Part shown: positions 8,234-16,552 of the stretch, piece after piece
Layout: every line of letters begins with the position of its first letter
Numbering within the stretch: the first letter of the stretch is position 1
Source of the DNA: ZC4RG30 sp049841155
GTDB lineage: Bacteria > Pseudomonadota > Gammaproteobacteria > Steroidobacterales > Steroidobacteraceae
DNA: 64,000 bases
NCBI GenBank assembly: GCA_049841155.1
Contig: JASGHI010000004.1
Location: 62,001-126,000 of the forward strand
Direction of reading: 5' to 3'
Translations under genes and position numbers: made by a program
The notes under the pieces: model-generated
Database searches by the model: none
What the model saw: only the letters and a program-made list of their open reading frames with translations
Told to the model about the DNA's origin: nothing

Positions 8234-9826
8234 ATGGCACGCGCCACCGACCCACAATTCGAGCGGCGCCTCGCTGCGCTGATCAATGCCCGCGAACCCG
8301 GCGTGCTGCAGCACGGGCTCAAGGGCGTCGAGAAGGAAAGCCTGCGCGTCACCCCCGGCGGGCGCATTGCGCAGACGCCGCATCCGGCCGCGCTGGGTTC
8401 GGCGCTGTCGAACGAGCACATCACCACCGATTTCTCCGAGGCGCTGATCGAACTGGTCACGCCGGCCTTCCGCCACAGCTGGGAACTGCTGCAGTACCTC
8501 ACCGATCTGCACCAGTTCGTCTATGCCCGCCTGGACGGGGAACTGCTGTGGGCCACTTCCATGCCCTGCCGCATCGCGGACGAGGCCGAGGTGCCCACGG
8601 CCCGCTTCGGCAGCTCCAATGTCGGGCGCATGAAGCATGTGTACCGCGAGGGACTGCGGCACCGCTACGGCGCGCTGATGCAGGCCATCTCCGGCGTGCA
8701 TTTCAACTACTCCTTCCCGTCGCGCCTGTGGGAGGTGTATGCCGGCGTCGAGCGTTCGCACGAGGATCGTCAGGCCTTCCAGTCGCGCGGCTACTTCGAC
8801 CTGCTGCGCAGCTACCGCCGGCATGGCTGGATCGTGCTGTACCTGTTCGGCGTGTCGCCGGCGGTGGGCCGCGACTTCCTCGGTGATGATCCGCATGAGC
8901 TCGCTGCGCTCGATGCCGACACGCTGTACGGCCCGCACGCCACCTCGCTGCGCATGAGCGATGTGGGTTACCGCAACCGCAACCAGGCGGCCATCCGCGT
9001 GTCGGTGAACAGCCTCGATGAGTATGTGCGCGACCTGCGTCACGCCATCCATACGCCGCATCCGGCCTACGAGGCCATGGGCGTGAAGCGCGGCGATGCC
9101 TGGCTGCAGCTCAATGCCAACCTGCTGCAGATCGAGAACGAGTACTACAGCTACATCCGCCCCAAGCGCGTGGCGCGTTCCGGCGAGAGTCCGAGCGCGG
9201 CGCTGCGCCGCGGCGGCGTGGAGTATGTGGAGATGCGGGCGCTGGATGTCAGCGCTTTCGATCCGGTGGGCGTGAACCAGAACAAGCTGCGTTTCCTCGA
9301 AGCCTTCGCGGCGTACTGCCTGCTCTGCGGCAGCCCGCCCATCGATGCCGACGAGCAGCGGGCGCTGGACGAGAACCATCTGCAGGTGGCGCGGCGCGGC
9401 CGCGAACCGGGACTCACGCTGATCCGGGACGGCAGGCCGGTGCCGCTGGCGCACTGGGCCGCCCAGATCCTCGACGACATGACGGGCATCTGCGAGCTGC
9501 TGGATCACGGTGATGCGGCGTGCGGCTACGGCGCCGCGCTGCGCGTGCAGCGCGACAAGGTCGAGGATGCCGGGCGCACGCCCGCGGCGCGCCTGCTGCG
9601 CGAGATGGCGACACAGGGTGAGTCCTTCTACGACATGGCGCTGCGGGTGTCGCGCAGCCACCGCGATTACCTGCGCGAACTGCCGCCGCCCAACGAGGGC
9701 CGCCTGGCCGAATTCACGGACGAGGTGCGCGCATCACTGGCGCAGCAGGCCGCCCTCGAAGCCGCGCAGCGGGACGAGCCTTTCGGGCAGTATCTGCAGC
9801 GCTACTTCGCCGGGACCGGCGCCTGA
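8234..9826 (+). CDS. gshA: Glutamate-cysteine ligase, class I
   Basis: 530-residue gamma-glutamylcysteine synthetase catalysing the ATP-dependent first step of glutathione synthesis. Landmarks of the gammaproteobacterial class I enzyme: LKGVEKESLRVTPGG near the start, TTDFSEALIELVTP, GVHFNYSFP, LTSLRMSDVGYRNRNQ-type region (HATSLRMSDVGYRN), VSVNSLDEYV and YVEMRALDVSAFDPVGV. Length is typical (about 520). ATG 8234 begins 20-25 residues before the conserved GVEKE block; an open frame further upstream lacks homology-like sequence and crosses the divergent promoter region. gshB is not in the window. Confidence 0.96.
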   Translation: MARATDPQFERRLAALINAREPGVLQHGLKGVEKESLRVTPGGRIAQTPHPAALGSALSNEHITTDFSEALIELVTPAFRHSWELLQYLTDLHQFVYARLDGELLWATSMPCRIADEAEVPTARFGSSNVGRMKHVYREGLRHRYGALMQAISGVHFNYSFPSRLWEVYAGVERSHEDRQAFQSRGYFDLLRSYRRHGWIVLYLFGVSPAVGRDFLGDDPHELAALDADTLYGPHATSLRMSDVGYRNRNQAAIRVSVNSLDEYVRDLRHAIHTPHPAYEAMGVKRGDAWLQLNANLLQIENEYYSYIRPKRVARSGESPSAALRRGGVEYVEMRALDVSAFDPVGVNQNKLRFLEAFAAYCLLCGSPPIDADEQRALDENHLQVARRGREPGLTLIRDGRPVPLAHWAAQILDDMTGICELLDHGDAACGYGAALRVQRDKVEDAGRTPAARLLREMATQGESFYDMALRVSRSHRDYLRELPPPNEGRLAEFTDEVRASLAQQAALEAAQRDEPFGQYLQRYFAGTGA

Positions 9827-9943
9827 GTCTTCGCGTGCACCAGGTTCGCGCATGGCGCGCACCGCGCTGCCCTATAATGGTTCGCCGGCCTTCGCACCGG
9901 GTCTGTGCGCTGCGCGGATCCGGGTTGGCGGCAGCGCTCGGTG

Positions 9944-9959
9944 TGGCACAAAAGATGCA
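9944..9959 (+). promoter_or_regulatory. Sigma-54 (-24/-12) promoter candidate of the P-II gene
   Basis: The sequence TGGCACAAAAGATGCA has GG and GC dinucleotides at exactly the sigma-54 spacing, matching TGGCAC-N7-TGCA with only the less conserved -13 T and spacer G varying. Predicted transcription start is near 9970, about 29 bases before the P-II ATG. Nitrogen-regulated sigma-54 promoters in front of P-II genes are established for glnK. No NtrC binding site was identified with certainty upstream. Confidence 0.75.
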
Positions 9960-9998
9960 AAACTGGCCCAGGAATCTTGGCGCTGGCGGGAGTCTCGC

Positions 9999-10337
9999 AT
10001 GAAACTGATTACTGCAATCATCAAGCCCTTCAAGCTCGACGACGTCCGCGCCGCGCTGTCCGAAATCGGCGTGTCGGGGATGACGGTGACGGAGGTCAAG
10101 GGCTTCGGCCGCCAGCGCGGCCATACCGAGCTTTACCGCGGCGCCGAGTACGTGGTGGATTTCGTGCCCAAGACCCGCATCGAGGTCGCAATCCGCAGCG
10201 AGCTGGTGGATCAGGTGGTGGAAGCCATCCTCAAGACGGCCAAGACCGGCAAGGTCGGCGACGGCAAGATCTTCATCACCGACATCGACCGCGTGATCCG
10301 CATCCGCACCGGCGAAACGGACAACACCGCGCTGTAG
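9999..10337 (+). CDS. glnB: Nitrogen regulatory protein P-II
   Basis: 112-residue P-II signal protein. It has the family start MKLITAIIKPFKLDDVR, the T-loop with Tyr51 in GAEYVVDF (the uridylylation site), the B-loop TGKVGDGKIF and the C-terminal RIRTGETDNTAL. P-II trimers bind ATP/ADP and 2-oxoglutarate and control glutamine synthetase adenylylation, NtrBC and, for GlnK, the ammonium channel AmtB. GlnB and GlnK cannot be told apart securely by sequence alone; no amtB is adjacent, while the sigma-54-like promoter would favour GlnK. The 172-base gap to gshA holds the promoter. It converges on the ilvN gene, 27 bases downstream. Confidence 0.95.
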   Translation: MKLITAIIKPFKLDDVRAALSEIGVSGMTVTEVKGFGRQRGHTELYRGAEYVVDFVPKTRIEVAIRSELVDQVVEAILKTAKTGKVGDGKIFITDIDRVIRIRTGETDNTAL

Positions 10338-10364
10338 CCCATCCTTCGGGCCGGTCGCGGCGCC

Positions 10365-10871
10365 TCAGGCGTCCGCGACCACGTGCAGGCTGCGCGGCCG
10401 GCGCGACAGCGCGACGGCGCCGCTGCGCACCACCTCGAGCAATTCCCCGTGCCGCGCCAGTTCGCGCACGAAGCGCGTCACTTCGGCTTCGCTCGCGGTC
10501 AGCTCCGCGATGTAGCTTTCCGGCTCGGTGTTCAGCACCCGGCCGCCGGCGGTTTTCACCATGCCGGCCGCCAGCTCGCGCTGGTCCGGAGCGATGCGCA
10601 GCTTCACCAGGGCCAGCTCCTGCTCCAGGTGATCTCCGGTGGTCATGTCGTCGACGGTGACCACGTCGATCAACTTGTTGAGCTGGGCAACGATCTGCTG
10701 GATCACCGCCTCGGAGCCGGTGGTTACCAGCGTGATGCGCGATACCGTCGGGTCCTGGGTGGTGGAAACTGCAAGCGATTCAATGTTGTAGCCGCGGCTC
10801 GAGAACAGGCTGGCCACGCGCGCGAGGGCTCCGGATTCGTTCTGGAGCAGAATGCCGATGATGTGACGCAT
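10365..10871 (-). CDS. ilvN: Acetolactate synthase small (regulatory) subunit
   Basis: 168-residue regulatory subunit of acetohydroxyacid synthase (IlvN/IlvH type). The N-terminal ACT domain reads MRHIIGILLQNESGALARVASLFSSRGYNIESLAV; the C-terminal domain includes LEQELALVKL, FGGRVxD-like GGRVLNTEPESYIAELTAS. The ACT domain binds valine for feedback control of branched-chain amino-acid synthesis. The family length is about 160-170. Unusually it is transcribed away from the large-subunit gene instead of following it: its start is only 30 bases from the large-subunit start on the opposite strand. Confidence 0.95.
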   Translation of the reverse strand: MRHIIGILLQNESGALARVASLFSSRGYNIESLAVSTTQDPTVSRITLVTTGSEAVIQQIVAQLNKLIDVVTVDDMTTGDHLEQELALVKLRIAPDQRELAAGMVKTAGGRVLNTEPESYIAELTASEAEVTRFVRELARHGELLEVVRSGAVALSRRPRSLHVVADA

Positions 10872-10901
10872 AGAACATCTTCAGGATACCCTTCTAAAAC
10901 G

Positions 10902-12755
10902 ATGAACGACACTGTGAAACTGGCCATTCCCTCGGGCGAGCACCCCCTGGCCGGGCAGACCCTGTCCGGCGCGCAGATGGTGGTGCAGGCGGTTGCCGAC
11001 GAGGGCGTCACTTCGATCTTTGGCTACAGCGGCGGCGCGGTGCTGCCGGTGTACGACGCGGTATTCCTCTACAACGAAGAGCAGGCGCGCCGTGGCCGCC
11101 GCCAGCTGCCGCTCATCGTTCCCGCCAACGAGCAGGGCGCCGGCTTCATGGCGGCGGGCTATTCGCGTTCCACCGGCCGCGTGGGCGTGGCGCTGGTCAC
11201 CTCCGGCCCCGGCGCCACCAACATGGTCACGCCGGTGCGCGACTGCATGGCCGATTCCATCCCGCTGGTGGTGATCTGCGGCCAGGTGGCGCGCGCGGCC
11301 ATCGGTTCCGACGCCTTCCAGGAAGCGCCCATCGCCGCGGTGATGGGCGCCGTGGCCAAGCATGTGTTCCTGGTCACCGATCCGGAGAAGCTCGAGGCCA
11401 CCATCCGCGCCGCCTTCGAGCTGGCGCGTTCGGGCCGGCCCGGTCCGGTGGTGGTCGACATCCCCAAGGACGTGCAGAACTGGAAGGGTGTGTTCCGCGG
11501 CCGCGGCACGCTCTCCTCGATCGAGATCTACCGCCGCCGCATGCTCGAGGTGGGTTCGCGCCGCCTGCCCGAGGCGCAGCAGCGCTCGTTCTTCCAGATG
11601 CTGGAAGCCGCGAAGCGGCCGCTGATCTACGCGGGCGGCGGCGTGATCCACGCCGGCGCGGTGGAAGCGCTGCGCGAATTCTCGCAGGCTTTCCGCATTC
11701 CCGTGGTCACGACGCTGATGGGCATTGGCGCGGTGGACACCACCGATGCGCTCAGCCTGCGCATGCTGGGCATGCACGGCGCGGCCTTCGCGAACTATGC
11801 GGTGGAGGACTGCGATTTCCTCATCGCGCTGGGAGCGCGCTTCGACGACCGCGTGGCCGGCAATCCGGCAAAATTCGCGCCGCGGGCGCGCAACATCGCG
11901 CAGCTGGACATCGACCCGGCCGAGATCAACAAGGTCAAGCCGGTGCAGTGGAGTCATGTCGGCGACCTGCAGGATGCGCTGCGCGCGCTCATCACCTGGG
12001 GCCGCAGCCACGGCACACAGCCCGACCGCAGCGCCTGGCTCGCCGAGGTGGCCGCGCTCAAGCGCGACTATCCGATGGACTACGACCGCGAGAGCCCGCT
12101 GATCCAGCCGTACTACGTGCTGGAGGAGATCAACCGCCACACGCGCGGCGAGGCCATCATCACCACCGGCGTGGGCCAGCACCAGATGTGGGCGGCGCAG
12201 TACCTGGACTTCCGCGGGCCGCGGCTGTGGCTCACATCGGGGAGCATGGGCACGATGGGCTTCGGTCTGCCTGCGGCCATTGGCGCGCAGGTGGCGTCGC
12301 CGGCGCGGCTGGTCATCGACATCGATGGCGACGCCAGCATCCGCATGAACTTCGGCGAGCTGGAGACCGTCACCACCTACGATCTGCCGGTGAAGATCTG
12401 CGTGCTCAACAATGTCGGCGACGGCATGGTGCGCCAGTGGCAGAAGCTGTTCCACGGCGGCCGCATGGCGTCCACAGACAAATCGCTGCACACCAAGGAC
12501 TTCGTCAAGGCTGCGCAGGCCGACGGCTTCCGCTACGCCGAACGCCTTGCACAGAAGGCCGACGTGCCGCGCGTGATCGCCGAGTGGCTGGCGTTCCCCG
12601 GAGCGGCCTTCCTCGAGGTGATGATCGACCCGGATGCCGGCGTGTATCCCATGGTCGGTCCCGGCCTGGGTTACGACAGCATGATCACCGGCGATCACAT
12701 CCGGGCGCGTCACAAGGTGTCCACCGAGGCGCCGGGCGCCTCCGGCATGTTCTGA
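10902..12755 (+). CDS. ilvB: Acetolactate synthase large (catalytic) subunit
   Basis: 617-residue thiamine-diphosphate enzyme that condenses two pyruvates, or pyruvate and 2-oxobutyrate, in valine/leucine and isoleucine synthesis. Domains: N-terminal PYR domain with catalytic Glu77 in VPANEQGAG, the central FAD-binding domain, and the C-terminal PP domain with the ThDP motif starting DGDASIRMNFGE (about 475) and ending CVLNN (about 503). The N-terminus has about 22 extra residues before GAQMVVQAV. It leads a plus-strand run that includes ilvA, which makes 2-oxobutyrate, so the cluster covers the entry to isoleucine synthesis. Confidence 0.95.
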   Translation: MNDTVKLAIPSGEHPLAGQTLSGAQMVVQAVADEGVTSIFGYSGGAVLPVYDAVFLYNEEQARRGRRQLPLIVPANEQGAGFMAAGYSRSTGRVGVALVTSGPGATNMVTPVRDCMADSIPLVVICGQVARAAIGSDAFQEAPIAAVMGAVAKHVFLVTDPEKLEATIRAAFELARSGRPGPVVVDIPKDVQNWKGVFRGRGTLSSIEIYRRRMLEVGSRRLPEAQQRSFFQMLEAAKRPLIYAGGGVIHAGAVEALREFSQAFRIPVVTTLMGIGAVDTTDALSLRMLGMHGAAFANYAVEDCDFLIALGARFDDRVAGNPAKFAPRARNIAQLDIDPAEINKVKPVQWSHVGDLQDALRALITWGRSHGTQPDRSAWLAEVAALKRDYPMDYDRESPLIQPYYVLEEINRHTRGEAIITTGVGQHQMWAAQYLDFRGPRLWLTSGSMGTMGFGLPAAIGAQVASPARLVIDIDGDASIRMNFGELETVTTYDLPVKICVLNNVGDGMVRQWQKLFHGGRMASTDKSLHTKDFVKAAQADGFRYAERLAQKADVPRVIAEWLAFPGAAFLEVMIDPDAGVYPMVGPGLGYDSMITGDHIRARHKVSTEAPGASGMF

Positions 12756-12760
12756 AGCCG

Positions 12761-13246
12761 ATGGCGAAGTCCACGCCCAGGACGGCCGGTGCCGGCCGTC
12801 CCGCCCCGCGCCTCCGGCGCGCCTACCACGACTGCCGTCACGGCCAGCTGCACCTGCACAATGCCATCCCTGCCGGTGGCGGTTTCGATGAGCTGACTTC
12901 GGTGATCTGCGTGCATGGCGCGGGCGAGACCGGCCGCGCCTTCGCCCCGCTGCTCGCCCCGCTGGGTGCCGAGCGTTCGGTGTACGCGCCTGACCTGCCG
13001 GGCAGCGGCGAATCCGACCCGGCGCCCGGCGTGCCTTTCGTCGAAGCCGGCGCGCAGGCCATCCTGGATTTTGCTGAATCGATGCGCATCCGGCGCTTCG
13101 ACCTGGTTGCCCAGGGCGAGGGAGCGGCCATCGCCAAGCGTGTGGCCGCCGAGCGCCCGGATGCCGTGCGGCGCCTGGTGGCGCTGGGCGAGGCGGGCCA
13201 GCCCCGGGCCGGCGATGTCGCGGCGCTGCTGAAGCAGCTTTCCTGA
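12761..13246 (+). CDS. Degenerate alpha/beta-hydrolase-like protein
   Basis: 161-residue protein starting five bases after the ilvB stop, so probably co-translated. The fold signature of an alpha/beta-hydrolase N-terminal half is present: VICVHGAGETG (oxyanion strand, residues 48-58) and YAPDLPGSGESDP (75-87). The nucleophile elbow, normally GxSxG, reads VAQGEGAA with Gly119 where Ser/Asp/Cys should be, and the chain ends about 45 residues later, before the positions of the acid and His. It is therefore probably not a hydrolase; it may be a truncated remnant or a binding/regulatory relic retained in the ilv operon. The first 20 residues are basic and Ala/Arg-rich. Confidence 0.65.
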   Translation: MAKSTPRTAGAGRPAPRLRRAYHDCRHGQLHLHNAIPAGGGFDELTSVICVHGAGETGRAFAPLLAPLGAERSVYAPDLPGSGESDPAPGVPFVEAGAQAILDFAESMRIRRFDLVAQGEGAAIAKRVAAERPDAVRRLVALGEAGQPRAGDVAALLKQLS

Positions 13247-13323
13247 CGGCCCCTTCGCGGGCATCGGATTTTGCCGACGGCCGTCACGGAACGGCGCTTC
13301 CAGCAGTACGATCCTTGCCAACC

Positions 13324-14658
13324 ATGTCTGTCCGTCGCCGCAAGCCCCCCTCGCAGGAGGTCGATCTCGAGGCCACAGCCGAGCTGCCGGTCATCGATTT
13401 CGAGGCCACCGACACCGTGGCGGTGGCCATTACCGCAGAAGTGCCGGAGCTCACCGACAGCCTGCGCGAGGTCGAGAGCCGGCTGCAGCGCAAGAGCGAA
13501 CGGGTGCGGGAGCTCGAGGCGCAGCTGGCCTCCGCCGGCGAGCTCGCGCCGCGCGTGGCCGCGGCGGAACAGTCGCTGGCCGAGGCGCGCAGCACGCTCG
13601 AAACCCGTGACCGGGAGCTCGCGGCAGCGCGCACCGCGCTGGCCGACCAGCAGCGGCAGCTGACCGAGCTGCAGCGGCTGGGCGAGCGCCAGCAGCAGGA
13701 ACTGCGCCACCAGGTCAGCGAAATGGAAGAGCTGCGCCAGCGCAGCGAACGCCAGTGTGAAGCGCTGCGGCATACCCAGGGTGTCCGCGGCGTGTTCGAA
13801 GGGCTGATCGCCGAGCGCGAGCATGCTCTCGCCCATGTCGAATCGCGGCATGCCGCGGATGTGGCCGCCACGGCGGTGCGCGTCACCGCGCAGCAGGAGG
13901 AATTCCGGCAGCGCGAAGCCGGGCTCACCGCGCGCATCGCGGAACTGGAAACGGCTGCAGAGCGCACCGCCGCCGAGCTTAGCGAGATGGCGCAGAAATT
14001 CGCGGCCGCGGAGCAGCACAGCGCCGGACTTGCCGGCCAGATCGACGCGCAGCGCGCGCAGATCGCAAGCCAGGAGGCGGAGCTTGCGCAGCTGCGCACC
14101 ACCCATGCGACGGCGAGGACGGCCGCGGAAGTGTTCGAGGCCCAGCAGGCCCGCATCCGCGAACTGGAGAACGAGTGTGCCGCGGCGCAGCAGCGCTCGG
14201 TGCAGCTGGATCAGGATCTGCGTGCGGCCGAGGACCAGATCCAGCGGCTTGAATGCGACGCCCGCGCCAATGCGCTGCTGCTGGGCAATCTGCAGCAGGA
14301 CATTGCGCGGCTGGGCAGCGACGACACGGGCGCGCGGCCGGGCCTGAAGCTGGTTGCGCCGGAGCAGCTGCCCGAGCGTTTCCTGGTGCGCCTCGAGGCC
14401 GGAATGGAAGTGGGGCACCCGCTGGGCCGCCGCACCACCATCGGGCGCACCTCCGACAACGATATCCAGATCGAGGCGACCTTCGTCAGCCGCCACCATG
14501 CCGTCATCCTCGGCAATGGCCAGCATTGCATCATCGAAGACCTCAACAGCACCAATGGCGTGCTGGTCAACGGCAGACGGGTGAATCGCCAGATGCTGCG
14601 CGATGGTGATAACGTCGCCATTGGCAAGGCCGTCTTCCGTTTCCAGCAGCCCGCATGA
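13324..14658 (+). CDS. Coiled-coil protein with C-terminal FHA domain
   Basis: 444 residues. Residues 45-330 are almost continuous heptad-like Glu/Gln/Ala/Leu/Arg sequence, predicting a long coiled coil; residues about 365-440 form an FHA phosphothreonine-binding domain with LGRRTTIGRTSDNDIQI, FVSRHHAVI and EDLNSTNGVLVNGRRV. No signal peptide or membrane helix. ATG 13324 is preferred to an upstream in-frame TTG at 13315. It overlaps ilvA by four bases (ATGA). A phosphopeptide-binding scaffold inside an isoleucine operon is unexpected. The kinase gene six kb downstream is a possible partner (inference). Confidence 0.85.
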   Translation: MSVRRRKPPSQEVDLEATAELPVIDFEATDTVAVAITAEVPELTDSLREVESRLQRKSERVRELEAQLASAGELAPRVAAAEQSLAEARSTLETRDRELAAARTALADQQRQLTELQRLGERQQQELRHQVSEMEELRQRSERQCEALRHTQGVRGVFEGLIAEREHALAHVESRHAADVAATAVRVTAQQEEFRQREAGLTARIAELETAAERTAAELSEMAQKFAAAEQHSAGLAGQIDAQRAQIASQEAELAQLRTTHATARTAAEVFEAQQARIRELENECAAAQQRSVQLDQDLRAAEDQIQRLECDARANALLLGNLQQDIARLGSDDTGARPGLKLVAPEQLPERFLVRLEAGMEVGHPLGRRTTIGRTSDNDIQIEATFVSRHHAVILGNGQHCIIEDLNSTNGVLVNGRRVNRQMLRDGDNVAIGKAVFRFQQPA

Positions 14659-16172
14659 CCGAACCCTATGTCGAGCGCATCCTCAAGGCGCGTGTTTATG
14701 ATGTCGCGGTAGAAACACCGCTCGATCCGCTGCCGCGCTTCTCGGCGCGGCTCGACAACCAGGTGCTGCTCAAGCGCGAGGACCTGCAGCCGGTCTTCTC
14801 GTTCAAGATCCGCGGCGCCTACAACAAGATCGCGAACCTGTCGCAGACCGCGGCGCAGCGCGGCGTGATCTGCGCCTCGGCCGGCAACCACGCGCAGGGC
14901 GTCGCGCTGGCCGCGCGCCGCCGCGGCATCGCGGCCGTGATTGTGATGCCCGTGACCACGCCGCAGATCAAGGTGCAGGCGGTGGCGAACCTCGGCGGCG
15001 AAGTGGTGCTGCACGGCGAGGTCTACGACGCGGCCTACGAACACGCGCTGAAGATCGCCGCCGAGCGGCAGCTGGTGTTCGTGCATCCCTTCGACGATCC
15101 GGACGTGATCGCCGGCCAGGGCACCATCGCCGTGGAGATCCTGCGGCAGACGCCCGGCGACATCGACGCGATCTTCGTCCCGGTGGGCGGCGGCGGCCTG
15201 ATCGGCGGCATTGCCGCCTACGTGAAATACCTCTATCCGCGCACCCGCATCATCGGTGTCGAACCCGAGGATGCGGCGGCCATGTACGCCTCGCTCGCTG
15301 CCGGCACCCGCGTGAAACTCGACCATGTCGGCATCTTCGCCGACGGCGTGGCCGTGCGCCGCGTGGGCGAGGAGACCTTCGCGCTGGCGCGCAAGTACGT
15401 CGACGAGATCGTGCTGGCGAGCACCGACGAGATCTGCGCCGCCATCCAGGACACCTTCGAGGACACGCGCGTGGTGCCCGAGCCGTCCGGGGCGCTGGCG
15501 CTGGCGGGCATGAAGAAGTACGTCGCGCGCGAAGGCTGGAAGGGCCGGCGCCTGGTGGCCATCAACAGCGGCGCCAACGTCAATTTCGACCGGCTGCGCC
15601 ACATCGTCGAGCGGGCCGACGTCGGCGCCGGGCGCGAGGCGCTGTTCGCAGTGGAAATTCCCGAGGAGCGCGGCAGCTTCCTGGAGTTCTGCCGCGTGCT
15701 CGGCGCGCGCAGCATCACCGAATTCAATTACCGCGAACAGGGGCGCGAGCGGGCGCAGATCTTCGTCGGCGTGAACCTCGCCGCCGGCGCAGCCGAGCGC
15801 GCGCGCATCATCAGCGAGCTCAGCGCCGGCGGCTACAAGGTGGTGGACCTGACCGACAACGAGATGGCGAAGCTGCACGTGCGCCACATGATCGGCGGCC
15901 ATTCGCCGGGCAGCGCGCAGGAGCTGCTGTTCCGCTTCGAATTCCCCGAGCGGCCGGGTGCGCTGCTGCGCTTCCTCGAAGCCGTGGGCAGCCGCTGGAA
16001 CATCAGCCTGTTCCACTACCGCAACCACGGGTCCGATTGCGGGCGCGTGCTGGCCGGCATCGAGGCGCCGGCGGCCGAGCGCCAGGAGCTGCTGCTGCAC
16101 CTGAACGAGCTGCACTATCCTTACGTCGAGGAAACCGACAATCCGGCGCACCGGATTTTCCTGGGCGGCTGA
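14655..16172 (+). CDS. ilvA: Threonine ammonia-lyase, biosynthetic
   Basis: 505-residue PLP-dependent threonine deaminase making 2-oxobutyrate for isoleucine. The PLP lysine is Lys51 in SFKIRGAYN; SAGNHAQGVALAA and the glycine loop VGGGGLIGG follow. The C-terminal 180 residues contain two ACT-like regulatory repeats beginning ALFAVEIPEERGSFLEFCR and LLFRFEFPERPGALLRFLE, as in the allosteric biosynthetic type inhibited by isoleucine. Length matches E. coli IlvA (514). It follows the FHA gene with ATGA overlap and shares the operon with ilvB. Confidence 0.97.
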   Translation: MTEPYVERILKARVYDVAVETPLDPLPRFSARLDNQVLLKREDLQPVFSFKIRGAYNKIANLSQTAAQRGVICASAGNHAQGVALAARRRGIAAVIVMPVTTPQIKVQAVANLGGEVVLHGEVYDAAYEHALKIAAERQLVFVHPFDDPDVIAGQGTIAVEILRQTPGDIDAIFVPVGGGGLIGGIAAYVKYLYPRTRIIGVEPEDAAAMYASLAAGTRVKLDHVGIFADGVAVRRVGEETFALARKYVDEIVLASTDEICAAIQDTFEDTRVVPEPSGALALAGMKKYVAREGWKGRRLVAINSGANVNFDRLRHIVERADVGAGREALFAVEIPEERGSFLEFCRVLGARSITEFNYREQGRERAQIFVGVNLAAGAAERARIISELSAGGYKVVDLTDNEMAKLHVRHMIGGHSPGSAQELLFRFEFPERPGALLRFLEAVGSRWNISLFHYRNHGSDCGRVLAGIEAPAAERQELLLHLNELHYPYVEETDNPAHRIFLGG

Positions 16173-16176
16173 ACAC

Positions 16177-16446
16177 GTGGACGGCAAGTCGAGTGGGGCG
16201 CTGCATCAAGCCATGCGCTGGGGACGGCGCATCGGCATCGCCATCGTCGGTGGTGCGGTGCTGGCCGTGGGCATTGCGATGATCGTGCTGCCGGGGCCGG
16301 CCTTCGTCGTGATCCCGGTGGGCCTGGGCATACTCAGCCTCGAATTCGAGCGTCCGCGCGCCTGGCTGGCGAGATTCAAGGCCCATGCCCGCAGTGTCGG
16401 CGCCCGGCTGAGCGGGAAGGCCGGGCCGCGGGCCCGCAAGGACTGA
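16177..16446 (+). CDS. PGPGW-family small membrane protein
   Basis: 89-residue protein starting at GTG four bases after the ilvA stop. It contains a single long hydrophobic stretch with the family motif region IVLPGPAFVVIPVGLGILSL (residues about 41-60) followed by EFERPRAWLARFK, the pattern of the PGPGW (putative transmembrane) family; the usual Trp of the motif is Phe here. A first hydrophobic segment IGIAIVGGAVLAVG precedes it, giving two membrane helices with basic cytoplasmic ends. Function unknown. Last gene of the ilvB run. Confidence 0.75.
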   Translation: MDGKSSGALHQAMRWGRRIGIAIVGGAVLAVGIAMIVLPGPAFVVIPVGLGILSLEFERPRAWLARFKAHARSVGARLSGKAGPRARKD

Positions 16447-16552
16447 GCCGCGCAACGCTGCTGCGGCAGTGATGACGGGGTACGAATCCCGCGCACGCCG
16501 CGCATGGCATACTCTTGAACGGTCGCGGATTTTCGCGCGGACCCGAGGCGAT

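Noticed and set aside
10338..10364. Rho-independent terminator between glnB and ilvN
   Set aside because: No stable hairpin followed by a T tract is visible in the 27 bases.
10881..12713. A 610-codon minus-strand frame opposite ilvB
   Set aside because: Shadow of a certain enzyme gene; composition typical of antisense GC-rich frames.
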